64,000 nucleotides of DNA. Source: Opitutaceae bacterium (lineage in GTDB: Bacteria; Verrucomicrobiota; Verrucomicrobiia; Opitutales; Opitutaceae). Below are positions 16,483 through 24,707 of this stretch, one piece after another. The position numbers and the translations under genes were made by a program. The notes below the pieces were generated by a model. The model did not search any database. It saw nothing but the letters and a program-made list of their open reading frames with translations, and was not told the DNA's origin. Every line of letters begins with the position of its first letter. The first letter of the stretch is position 1. Where the stretch lies: positions 1 to 64,000 of the forward strand of contig JANQKI010000185.1 of the NCBI GenBank assembly GCA_028281165.1. Reading direction: 5' to 3'.

Positions 16483-17952
16483 ATGCTTCGCCAAAATCGT
16501 CTCTCCCGTAGTCTATCCCTTTTTACGCTTATCTTCGTTGTTCTAGGCATGCTTGCCGGCTGCGCTAGTCGTGATGAACGTATAGCATCGACACTTCGCA
16601 AAGCTGATGAAGCGATTGACAAGGATGACTTCGCGGCAGCTCTTAAGATCCTGGAAAAAGCGGGACTTAAATACGATGACAGCCCGGTGGTTCAAGAGGC
16701 TTTGGCCAACGCCTACGCTGACAGTGGAGACCTTAACAAAGCTTCGGAATCCTTTAAAAAGGTCATCCAGCTCGATCCGCAAAAAGCAAGGCTCTGGGCT
16801 AGGATTGGCGAAATCTATACCCGACTAGAGCGAAACACCGAAGCCATTGACAGTTTCAAGTCATACCTGGAATCGCACTCCAATGACTTTCTGGCCTGGA
16901 AAAACATAACGCTATTGCATGAACGCGAGGGGGAAATCTCCGCCGCCATAAACGCGGCTCTCAAATGGAACAATCTTCGACCCTCCAGCTCCCCTGCCCT
17001 CAAGTTGGGCGCCCTTTTCCAGTTGAGCGACAACATCCCGCAAGCTCGATCTTGGTACTCGCAAGGGGCCGCCTATAAAGACGATTCCGACGCTCACGAA
17101 TCGCTGATTCGCTTGATCGATTTGGAGATTCGTCTGCAACAATACCTTCCTGCTGAAACCTGGATCACGGCCTACGAGCAGCGTTACGCCGACGAGCTGC
17201 CGGATGGCCGTATTGAAAATGCCAAAACGATGCTGGCAAAATGGAAGCAGGCCCAGATAGATATAGCCGAAGCGGCAAAGCGACTGGAAGAGCAACGTAA
17301 GGAGCTCGAACGCAAACGTATCGAAGCCGCCCAACGCGAAGCGGAAGCGAGACGGCAACGAGAAGCCTATGCGGAGGCGCAAAAAAATCAGGCCGAACAA
17401 GCTCAAGGCGAAGGCATAGAAAGAGCTCCCACGGCTCTGGCAGGCAATGACGATGCGATCACAAGCTCTTCGACGTCTACTGGTAGTGAGAAATTGGATG
17501 CATTGCTTAACGAGGCTATACGAGCCATGGATACGGGCGATTTTCAAAGCGCGATCACCACCTATTGGCTGGCCCTTGGCGAAGACGCAGGCGATCCGCA
17601 AATCTGGCACTCCTTGGCAGGAGCCTATATGGCGAGCGAAAGCTGGTCCGATGCGGAGGCCTGCTTACTCGAGGCAAAACGTCGAGCTCCGCGCAACGCC
17701 ACCATTGCAGCCGACTACCTTTCCGTCATTTCCAATACACAATCCGCAGCTAAGTGGTCCAGCGAGGCGCTCGCTCTGCAAAGGCTCTTCCCGCAAAACG
17801 CTCGTATCACGCTGCTGGTAGCTCAATCGCTACGGAAAGCCAACGCATCCCCTTCCAAGATTTCTCGAGCCTACAATGATTTTCTCCAACTCGCTTCGCC
17901 TGAGATGGAGGGCTATCAGGAAGCTTATAATTATCTGAATCGAGGCATATAG
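16483..17952 (+). CDS. TPR-repeat lipoprotein with central coiled coil
   Basis: A 489-aa predicted lipoprotein: the N-terminal hydrophobic segment ends in the lipobox LAGC (Cys27). Tetratricopeptide repeats run over about residues 33-190, with clear units such as ALANAYADSGDLNKASESFKK. A highly charged coiled coil rich in Glu, Arg, Lys and Ala occupies about 258-310. A second TPR block (about 335-470) includes WHSLAGAYMASESWSDAEACL. This layout, TPR then coiled coil then TPR on a lipid anchor, suggests a periplasmic scaffold; no enzymatic domain is present. It is followed by a palindromic element and then dnaG. The specific partner is unknown. Confidence 0.85.
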   Translation: MLRQNRLSRSLSLFTLIFVVLGMLAGCASRDERIASTLRKADEAIDKDDFAAALKILEKAGLKYDDSPVVQEALANAYADSGDLNKASESFKKVIQLDPQKARLWARIGEIYTRLERNTEAIDSFKSYLESHSNDFLAWKNITLLHEREGEISAAINAALKWNNLRPSSSPALKLGALFQLSDNIPQARSWYSQGAAYKDDSDAHESLIRLIDLEIRLQQYLPAETWITAYEQRYADELPDGRIENAKTMLAKWKQAQIDIAEAAKRLEEQRKELERKRIEAAQREAEARRQREAYAEAQKNQAEQAQGEGIERAPTALAGNDDAITSSSTSTGSEKLDALLNEAIRAMDTGDFQSAITTYWLALGEDAGDPQIWHSLAGAYMASESWSDAEACLLEAKRRAPRNATIAADYLSVISNTQSAAKWSSEALALQRLFPQNARITLLVAQSLRKANASPSKISRAYNDFLQLASPEMEGYQEAYNYLNRGI

Positions 17953-17971
17953 TTCGTTTCTCCTTTCTTGC

Positions 17972-18124
17972 TTTAGAGACTGCCAAATAAAACGAATTTC
18001 AATGCGGTTTTGCACATATGGTAGGGAGGCCTGTCCTCAAGCCTCCGCTTCAAAATCACATATACGGAGGCTTGGGGACAGGCCTCCCTACCTCGCTTAC
18101 CCCTTTATTGGACAAGTCTCTTAG
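17972..18124. repeat. REP/MITE-like palindromic element, copy 1 (long form)
   Basis: The core is a 28-bp inverted repeat, 18020-18047 against 18065-18092, with one mismatch and a 17-base loop. It is nested inside weaker outer inverted repeats: AGAGACTGCCAAATAAA at about 17975-17991 against the complement of TTTATTGGACAAGTCTCT at about 18104-18121. A shorter relative at 60457-60535 shares the core arm and the right flank (CGCTTAC, then TTATTGGAC). The element ends directly at the dnaG start codon. No transposase is encoded, so any movement would depend on a protein elsewhere. Confidence 0.75.
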
Positions 18125-19966
18125 ATGCCCGCTATCAAGCCCAGCAGCATTCGCAACCTGAAAGACAGAATCGATATCGCTGATGTCGTATCCAGAGAAG
18201 TCACTCTAAAACGAGCAGGCTCTAGTCTTAAAGGCTTAAGTCCCTTCAACCAGGAAAAGACGCCTTCGTTTTTCGTCTCCCCCGACAAAGGTCTCTATAA
18301 GTGCTTCTCAAGTAACAAGGCCGGAGACGCCATTTCCTTCGTCATGGAAACCGAAAGGCTTTCTTTCGTTGAAGCGGTGGAAACGCTGGCCAAGCGCTAC
18401 AGCATTGAGCTGGAGTACGAAGAAGGAGGACGACCTCAAGAAGACCGCTCGTTACGCCAAGAACTGTTCGATTTGCATCAGTTCGTGGCCGATTTTTATC
18501 ACGAGCAATTTCATGCGAAAACTGACAGCGGAAATTGGATACGCGATTATTGGACTAAGACGCGACAGTTTGATCTGTCGGTAGCCGACGAATACAAGAT
18601 TGGATTTGCAGATCCTTCCGGCATCGAGCTTGGCAAGCGAACCATTAAGAAAGGTTTTTCCAAGGAAGCCATTGAAGCCAGCGGTCTCTTCTACACACGT
18701 CGTGGACTTAATCCGGAAACGATGGGATATCGCTTTCGCGGCAGGCTGATGATCCCTATTAACGACCACCAAGGTCGGGTCGTCGCCTTTACTGCGCGAC
18801 AACTCGAAGTAACGCCCCAAGACGATCCAAGTCGCGAAGCCAAATACGTCAATTCGCCTGAAACTCCGATTTTCAACAAAGGCAATCTGCTCTTCAATCT
18901 GGATCAAGCTCGCATGGAAGTTGGCTCTGAGGATCCTTTCATTATGGTCGAGGGCCAGCTCGATGCCATTCGCTGCCAAAGCGTGGGCCTAAAAGGAGTC
19001 GTCGCCCCACAAGGCACAGGCATCACCGAAAATCAACTACGATTGATAAAGCGCTACGAGCCTCGGATTCGCTGTTTTCTTGATGGCGATAAAGCGGGCC
19101 AAGCGGCTGCCTTGCGCATGCTTCCGATCGCTTTGCAGCAAGGCGTGGAGGTTTCGTTCATACCTCTCGATCCGGGACAGGATCCTGATGATATCTTTCG
19201 CGACCAAGGCCAGGAAGCGATGAACCAACTCGCTGAGCAGGAAATCGATTGCGTAACCTTCGCTTCGCAAGCCATAGCTCCCGATTCGGCTAGTTTAAGC
19301 CCTCAAGCCAAAGCAAAGTCTGCTCGCGAGTTGTTCGCTATCTTCTCGAAAGCGGACTCCGCCGCAGCTCAACAGGAATTCATCAAGCAAGTGGCCATTC
19401 ATTTAGAGCTGGATGCTGCAGCTTTGCTGTCCGATTTCGAACGCTACGTCAGAGGAATCATGAAACCGCGTCCGAATTCAGAGAGAAACGAGGAAAACGA
19501 ACCAAAGCCCAAAGGTCCGGTCTATTCGGTGGAACGCGACTTAGTTAGCCTTTGCCTGCACGAACCGGATTTGGGAAGAGAAATCGCGCATATAGTTGCA
19601 GAGGAGTGGATTGATACTACCTTACCCGAAGGGGAACTGCTTAACACGGTTTTGAACGAATTCCTCCACGACATGTGGAATGGGCCTGATTCTCTTAACG
19701 ACCACTTGGAAAACGCCGAATTAAAGTCACTCTTAGCCAGTATTTTATTCGAAAAACCAGAACTCGAGAACGCTCTTCGTTTGGCCAATCAGGCCATAAA
19801 AAAGTTGGCGATCAAATTCGCTAATAAAAAATATGATAAATTAAGACTTGAATTAGCTCAAAAAGAGGGAACTTATGACGCATCCTATTCTGTATTAATG
19901 GAGCAGCGGGTAGAAATCGACGCCTTAAAACTAAACCCGCCCCAGATAGGAACGCCCGCCTCTTAA
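18125..19966 (+). CDS. dnaG: DNA primase with degenerate zinc ribbon
   Basis: Primase that makes RNA primers for replication. The N-terminal domain aligns with the zinc ribbon, but the four ligands (CPFH and HCFGC in typical DnaG) read SPFN at 39-42 and KCFSS at 59-63, so only Cys60 of Cys-His-Cys-Cys survives. The surrounding fold residues (EKTPSFFVSPDKG, AGDAISFVMETERLSFVEAV) are kept. The Toprim domain has VEGQLDAI, the FLDGDKAGQAA motif and DPDDIF, with its acidic catalytic residues intact. A C-terminal helical DnaB-binding region completes 613 aa. It sits 36 bp before rpoD, as in the classical macromolecular synthesis operon but without rpsU. Confidence 0.95.
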   Translation: MPAIKPSSIRNLKDRIDIADVVSREVTLKRAGSSLKGLSPFNQEKTPSFFVSPDKGLYKCFSSNKAGDAISFVMETERLSFVEAVETLAKRYSIELEYEEGGRPQEDRSLRQELFDLHQFVADFYHEQFHAKTDSGNWIRDYWTKTRQFDLSVADEYKIGFADPSGIELGKRTIKKGFSKEAIEASGLFYTRRGLNPETMGYRFRGRLMIPINDHQGRVVAFTARQLEVTPQDDPSREAKYVNSPETPIFNKGNLLFNLDQARMEVGSEDPFIMVEGQLDAIRCQSVGLKGVVAPQGTGITENQLRLIKRYEPRIRCFLDGDKAGQAAALRMLPIALQQGVEVSFIPLDPGQDPDDIFRDQGQEAMNQLAEQEIDCVTFASQAIAPDSASLSPQAKAKSARELFAIFSKADSAAAQQEFIKQVAIHLELDAAALLSDFERYVRGIMKPRPNSERNEENEPKPKGPVYSVERDLVSLCLHEPDLGREIAHIVAEEWIDTTLPEGELLNTVLNEFLHDMWNGPDSLNDHLENAELKSLLASILFEKPELENALRLANQAIKKLAIKFANKKYDKLRLELAQKEGTYDASYSVLMEQRVEIDALKLNPPQIGTPAS

Positions 19967-20002
19967 TCACAATCCCGCGCATGCGGCATCCCTAATCATT
20001 TT

Positions 20003-21721
20003 ATGCCACGGAAGAAAAAAAGCGACGCCACCAAGAAACCTGGACTGACCAAAAACCAGATAAACGAACGTATTCGCTATCTCATCAGGCTCTCGAAGGA
20101 GCAAGGCTATCTAACCTACAGCGACATTAACGATGCCTTGCCTGAGGGCGTGGACAACCAGGATGACATCGATAACGTCATCTCGATTCTGCAAAATCTG
20201 GAAATCGACATTCTGGATCCTGCTGAAGTGGATTCCTACAAAGCGAAGCAGGAGCAAGCCGAGGAAGAGCAAACCAAAGCCAATCAGCACGATATCCTGG
20301 ACGATCCGGTTCGCATGTACCTTAAGCAGATGGGCCAGGTGCCTCTGTTGACACGCGAACAGGAGGTGGAAATTTCCAAACGTATTGAAAGTGCCGAGCT
20401 CAAGGCTCAAGAAGCTCTATTCTCCGTCGGTCTCGTTGCCGATCTGACTATCGATCTAGCCGATAAGCTTTTGAATCGCGAAGAGCGGTTCGACCGAATC
20501 GTCATCGATAAGAAGATCGAAAATAGGGAATCTTACTTCCAGGAACTGCCCGGGCTTCTTGAAAAGACCCGCAAAGCCTACGAAAGACTGCAGAAGACTT
20601 GGGAGGAGCTTCGCGATGAAGATGATGCCGACGCGAAAAAGAAAATGCGCTCCAAGTTCCGCAAACAGGAGAATGCGCTGCGCGGCAACTTTCCAAAATT
20701 CTTCTTCAAACTAAAAGTCTACGAAGAACACCTGGACGAAGCGATCGGCAGAGACCTTTCACGTATCAGCAAAATCTATCGTTTGCTCGAAAGAGCCAAG
20801 AAACCGAAGACGCAGCGAGATGCCATGATCAAGACCGATGCCTTGAATCAAGAGCTTGAGGACATGCACGACAGATACCGCATCGATCCTGATAAGCTCA
20901 CTCGCTTGATCTCGGAGGTAAGAAAGTTTCTCAAGGAAGCCCACCAGGCCAAGACGGAGATGGTGGAGGCCAACCTTCGCCTGGTCATCTCAATTGCCAA
21001 GAAGTACACCAACCGCGGCCTCTCCTTCCTCGACCTAATTCAAGAAGGCAACATGGGGCTAATGAAGGCAGTAGAAAAGTTCGAATACCGTCGCGGCTAC
21101 AAGTTCTCAACCTACGCCACATGGTGGATTCGCCAGGCCATCACGCGTTCAATCGCGGATCAGGCCAGGACTATTCGCATTCCGGTCCATATGATCGAAA
21201 CGCTCAACAAAGTGATGCAGGTGCAAAAGCAGCTCCTGCAAGAATACGGCCATGAGCCAACCCCGGAAGAGGTTGCCGAAGAAATGGCTCTACCTGTTGA
21301 GCGGGTACAAACAATCATGAAGATGGCTCAACAGCCCATCAGTTTGCAAAGCCCGGTGGGCGATGGCGATGACACGAATTTCGGAGACTTCATCGAGGAT
21401 AAGTCTGCCGAAAACCCATACGACCAGACCGCCTTCAGCCTGCTTCGGGAGAAGATCATCGATGTGCTCGACAGCCTGACCGAGCGCGAGCGCCGCGTCC
21501 TTTCGTTACGTTTCGGACTGGTGGATGGATATAGCCGCACACTCGAAGAAGTCGGAAAACAATTCAAGGTCACTCGCGAGCGTATTCGCCAGATCGAAGC
21601 CAAGGCTTTGCGGAAGATGCGCCACCCAACCCGTATTCGACAACTACACGGTTTCTTCGAAAACGAGCAATTTGACGGTCCCAACACCTTTCTATCTCAA
21701 AATCAGAAGAATCTGCAATAG
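20003..21721 (+). CDS. rpoD: RNA polymerase primary sigma factor (sigma-70)
   Basis: Housekeeping sigma factor. Region 1.1 is at the N-terminus ([30 protein letters not shown]). Region 1.2 holds [17 protein letters not shown], followed by a non-conserved acidic/basic insert. Region 2 contains [27 protein letters not shown] and [15 protein letters not shown]. Region 3 follows, and region 4 ends in the helix-turn-helix block [24 protein letters not shown]. Length is 572 aa. It is cotranscribed with dnaG (36-bp gap). Confidence 0.97.
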   Translation: MPRKKKSDATKKPGLTKNQINERIRYLIRLSKEQGYLTYSDINDALPEGVDNQDDIDNVISILQNLEIDILDPAEVDSYKAKQEQAEEEQTKANQHDILDDPVRMYLKQMGQVPLLTREQEVEISKRIESAELKAQEALFSVGLVADLTIDLADKLLNREERFDRIVIDKKIENRESYFQELPGLLEKTRKAYERLQKTWEELRDEDDADAKKKMRSKFRKQENALRGNFPKFFFKLKVYEEHLDEAIGRDLSRISKIYRLLERAKKPKTQRDAMIKTDALNQELEDMHDRYRIDPDKLTRLISEVRKFLKEAHQAKTEMVEANLRLVISIAKKYTNRGLSFLDLIQEGNMGLMKAVEKFEYRRGYKFSTYATWWIRQAITRSIADQARTIRIPVHMIETLNKVMQVQKQLLQEYGHEPTPEEVAEEMALPVERVQTIMKMAQQPISLQSPVGDGDDTNFGDFIEDKSAENPYDQTAFSLLREKIIDVLDSLTERERRVLSLRFGLVDGYSRTLEEVGKQFKVTRERIRQIEAKALRKMRHPTRIRQLHGFFENEQFDGPNTFLSQNQKNLQ

Positions 21722-21803
21722 GTCATAAATCATGGCGCATTCGCCTGCAATGCAGGCCCTAATCGTCATTTAAAACTATCAAAGCCCGCTCGGGCATAGT
21801 ACT

Positions 21804-22064
21804 ATGAATTCCATGCAAACAATATTCGCTTTACTGCCCAACCTAGGAGCTCCTGAAATCGTCTTGATTTTGCTCCTGTGCGTTCTGCTATTCGGCGCTA
21901 AAAAACTGCCTGAATTAGCGAGGGGCCTAGGCAAGTCCATCAAGGAATTTAAGAAGGCTACTTCTTCGGTGGAAGAAGACATTCGATCCGCAATCGAAGA
22001 GGAGCCGCCTGCAGTGCCGAAAAAGACCGTGGACGAAAAAGAAAAGACGGCCGTTAAAGACTAG
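21804..22064 (+). CDS. tatA: Twin-arginine translocase subunit TatA/E
   Basis: Pore-forming subunit of the Tat system that exports folded proteins. The single N-terminal membrane helix covers about residues 17-34, then LLFGAKKLPELARGLGKSIKEFKKA provides the FGxxKLPEL hinge and amphipathic helix. An acidic/basic tail completes 86 aa. The start ATG at 21804 is preceded by a GC-rich hairpin-like stretch. The window also holds two proteins with RRxFL signals (51.9-54.4 kb) that would use this system. tatC is not adjacent. A terminator follows at 22098. Confidence 0.93.
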   Translation: MNSMQTIFALLPNLGAPEIVLILLLCVLLFGAKKLPELARGLGKSIKEFKKATSSVEEDIRSAIEEEPPAVPKKTVDEKEKTAVKD

Positions 22065-22097
22065 CTGTCTTTACAATTTCATTACAAATTTCATCGA

Positions 22098-22131
22098 AGC
22101 CCGCTAGCCAAAATGGACAGCGGGCTTTTTC
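22098..22131 (+). terminator. Intrinsic terminator after tatA
   Basis: Stem AGCCCGCT (22098-22105) pairs with AGCGGGCT (22119-22126) and is followed by a T-run, a standard rho-independent terminator that ends the tatA transcript. Confidence 0.88.
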
Positions 22132-22180
22132 GTATCCGTTTGAAAATGGCAGAGGTTTGTTAGTGATTCTCCTGCTAAAA

Positions 22181-22233
22181 AAGCGTTTAGCGTATTCAAA
22201 TTTGCGTTTTAAGAATGACCTCTTTAAACGCTT
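22181..22233. promoter_or_regulatory. Inverted repeat upstream of mreB
   Basis: AAGCGTTTA at 22181-22189 is a perfect inverted match to TAAACGCTT at 22225-22233, separated by 35 bases and ending 38 bp before the mreB start. It may be a two-half-site operator or a structured 5' leader. There is no further evidence for a regulator. Confidence 0.3.
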
Positions 22234-22271
22234 GATTCAAAACGTCCTTTCGTTGAGCATCTTAGGCATTC

Positions 22272-23303
22272 ATGTGGCGCAATCTCCTCGGACTCTTCTC
22301 TAACGATATCGGTATCGATCTGGGAACGGCTAACACGCTAGTCTACTCCAAAGATAAAGGTATCGTCTTGCGCGAGCCAAGTGTGGTTGCGATTCACAGT
22401 GGAACGAGGAAAGTCCTGGCAGTTGGAGACGAGGCGAAAAAGATGCTGGGCCGTACGCCGGGCAATATCACCGCAATACGCCCGATGAAGGATGGCGTGA
22501 TCGCCGACTTCGATATCACCGAAGCCATGTTGCGCTATTTCATCAAACGCGTTCAAACGGCAAAAATCATTCCACCACGCGTAGTGATCGCTATTCCTTC
22601 AGGCATAACCGAAGTTGAAAAACGCGCCGTTAAAGAATCGGCGACCCATGCCGGAGCCAGAGATGTTATGCTCTTGGAAGAGCCCATGGCTGCCGCCATT
22701 GGAGTCGGGCTTCCCGTTGAAGAACCTGCCGCCAACATGATCGTGGACATTGGTGGGGGTACAACAGAAGTAGCGATCATTTCACTGGCTGGGGTCGTTT
22801 ATGCGAAGAGCATTCGCGTCGGAGGGGACGAATTAGATGCGGCCATAATCAACTACATGAAGCGAGCCTACAACTTGCTTGTCGGCGAGAGGACGGGAGA
22901 AGAGATCAAGCTGCGCATCGGTTCGGCCTACGCCTTGGATGAAGAGATGACGCTAGAGGTCAAAGGACGCGACTCAGTGGCCGGCTTGCCAAAGACAATT
23001 CAAGTAACATCCCAAGAAATTCGCGAGGCCTTAAACGACACCGTCAATGCCATCGTCGAAGCGGTCCGCAACGCCTTGGAACGCTGTCCACCCGAACTTT
23101 CAGCAGACCTTGTAGATAGAGGCTTCGTACTGGCGGGAGGCGGGGCTTTGCTGCGTGGCATCGATCGACTGCTTTGCGACCGTACTGGTCTTCCGGTTAC
23201 AATTGCTGACGATCCTCTTAGCGCAGTGGCCAATGGTTCGGGCGCCGTGCTCGCCGAGCTGAATGCGCTTCTTCCCTACGTAGCTAGCGATTCTAAAGAT
23301 TAG
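22272..23303 (+). CDS. mreB: Rod shape-determining protein MreB
   Basis: Actin-like filament protein that guides lateral cell wall synthesis. The nucleotide-binding blocks are present: IGIDLGTANTLVY (phosphate 1), IVDIGGGTTEVAIISL (phosphate 2) and FVLAGGGALLRGIDRLL (adenosine). Length (343 aa) is typical. It heads the mreB-mreC-mreD-mrdA operon and is preceded by a terminator and an inverted repeat. Confidence 0.98.
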   Translation: MWRNLLGLFSNDIGIDLGTANTLVYSKDKGIVLREPSVVAIHSGTRKVLAVGDEAKKMLGRTPGNITAIRPMKDGVIADFDITEAMLRYFIKRVQTAKIIPPRVVIAIPSGITEVEKRAVKESATHAGARDVMLLEEPMAAAIGVGLPVEEPAANMIVDIGGGTTEVAIISLAGVVYAKSIRVGGDELDAAIINYMKRAYNLLVGERTGEEIKLRIGSAYALDEEMTLEVKGRDSVAGLPKTIQVTSQEIREALNDTVNAIVEAVRNALERCPPELSADLVDRGFVLAGGGALLRGIDRLLCDRTGLPVTIADDPLSAVANGSGAVLAELNALLPYVASDSKD

Positions 23304-23331
23304 GACGCGCAACTCATGGAGTAGCTGAGTT

Positions 23332-24171
23332 TTGTTTAGAAAACAACTCGTCCAATTTCGTCCTATTATCGCGCTGGTAAGCGTAGTTGTTTTCTGGTTG
23401 CTAGCGCCTGTCTTCATAAAATCACTACTAAAGACGACTTTCTACGAATTCCAAGCCCCTGTATCCGTAACCGCGTCCTACATTAGGCAGCTGCAGGATT
23501 TCTGGTCAGGACGGCTGAAATCCAAAGACGACCTCTACGAAGCGGCTCAAGACCTGGCCCGCTTGAATGCCGCTTACGAACTCAAAGTCGTAGAGAGCAT
23601 TTCACTGGAAAAGGAAGTCGCACGGTTGGAAGAGCTGCTTCAGCTCCCATCGCGCCCAACCTATCGTTATGAAATCGCCCGCGTCGTTGAACGCGACTTC
23701 AACTCCTGGTGGCGACGAATGGTCATTCGAAAAGGCAGTGTCCATAATATCCAGCATGGAGCCCCAGTCGTTTTTACGGGAGGCGTTGTAGGACGCGTCC
23801 AAGAAGTTAGAAAGTACACCTCCGTTGTCTACTTGATCAGCAACATCGATATACGCCTAGCAGTTGTTCTGGAGGGAGACAATCGCGTGATTAGCTTCAC
23901 TGGAGCTCAATCGACGGCATTTGGAAACCCTCGCGGCCTAGCCGAATACGTCCCGACTGATATTAAGATTAGCGATCCGCGAAATCCTCCTCGCCTTCTT
24001 ACGTCTGGATTGGGTGGCGTCTTCCCTCCAGGGCTTCCGGTAGGCTACATAAAAAATCTGCGTCAAGGGGCGGGAGGCATGTTTCTTGATGCGGACGTGG
24101 AATTGGATCGCCGTCTAACGCATCTCAGCGAAGTGGCTGTACTAACACCCATTTTGGAATCGAATCCCTAA
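23332..24171 (+). CDS. mreC: Rod shape-determining protein MreC
   Basis: Bitopic inner-membrane protein bridging MreB and the periplasmic wall synthases. One N-terminal membrane helix (about residues 10-28), a coiled-coil segment (about 55-95) and a beta-rich periplasmic domain with RKGSVHNIQHGAPVVFTGGVVGRV are visible. The start is TTG at 23332; the nearby ATG at 23316 opens a frame that stops at once. It overlaps mreD by one base (TAATG). Confidence 0.93.
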   Translation: MFRKQLVQFRPIIALVSVVVFWLLAPVFIKSLLKTTFYEFQAPVSVTASYIRQLQDFWSGRLKSKDDLYEAAQDLARLNAAYELKVVESISLEKEVARLEELLQLPSRPTYRYEIARVVERDFNSWWRRMVIRKGSVHNIQHGAPVVFTGGVVGRVQEVRKYTSVVYLISNIDIRLAVVLEGDNRVISFTGAQSTAFGNPRGLAEYVPTDIKISDPRNPPRLLTSGLGGVFPPGLPVGYIKNLRQGAGGMFLDADVELDRRLTHLSEVAVLTPILESNP

Positions 24172-24707
24172 TGTTCTCCCTATCGAAAAATCGGTGGCTC
24201 GTTGTGAGCATGGGGCATTTTATCGCGTTGTTCCTCATCACCCAGTTAAACTACTACTTGGCGATTGTATCCATGAATGTGATAATCACGGGAATGCTGA
24301 TTTCCTACAGCGCATTGATGCTTAGCTATTCCCAAGGACTATTCTCTCTCATTCCCATAGCGTTCTATCTCGACAGCAAGTCTCCCCTGCCTTTCGGTTC
24401 AACATTGGCGATTACAGTAGCTTTGCATAGCTTAGTGGTCGGCTTCAGGAATCGACTTCGTCGAGAATCCATTCCACTCGGCATCTTCGTTTCTCAGTCG
24501 GTCAATCTGCTTATCTTTCTGGGCTATTCTTTCTTCATCGCCTCAAGCCCGTTTGGCCATACGGTAAACTATTTCCATACAGCTCTGAACCTGATCCTAA
24601 GTTCGATTGTCGTAGCGATTGTGAATCAATCCTTCTTCGTTTTGCAGACTGAAGCCCTATCGTTTTTCGGAATAAGACTTGCCGAGGAGCAAAGAGAATC
24701 AAGATGA
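24171..24707 (+). CDS. mreD: Rod shape-determining protein MreD
   Basis: A 178-aa, strongly hydrophobic protein with about five or six membrane helices, in the mreD position of the shape operon. It overlaps mreC by one base and mrdA by four (ATGA). Sequence identity of MreD is low in general, so the call rests on context, length and hydropathy. Confidence 0.82.
   Translation: MFSLSKNRWLVVSMGHFIALFLITQLNYYLAIVSMNVIITGMLISYSALMLSYSQGLFSLIPIAFYLDSKSPLPFGSTLAITVALHSLVVGFRNRLRRESIPLGIFVSQSVNLLIFLGYSFFIASSPFGHTVNYFHTALNLILSSIVVAIVNQSFFVLQTEALSFFGIRLAEEQRESR

Noticed and set aside
16912-17610. 232-codon frame antisense to the TPR gene
   Set aside because: Repeated coding pattern on the sense strand generates the frame; the antisense product has no features.
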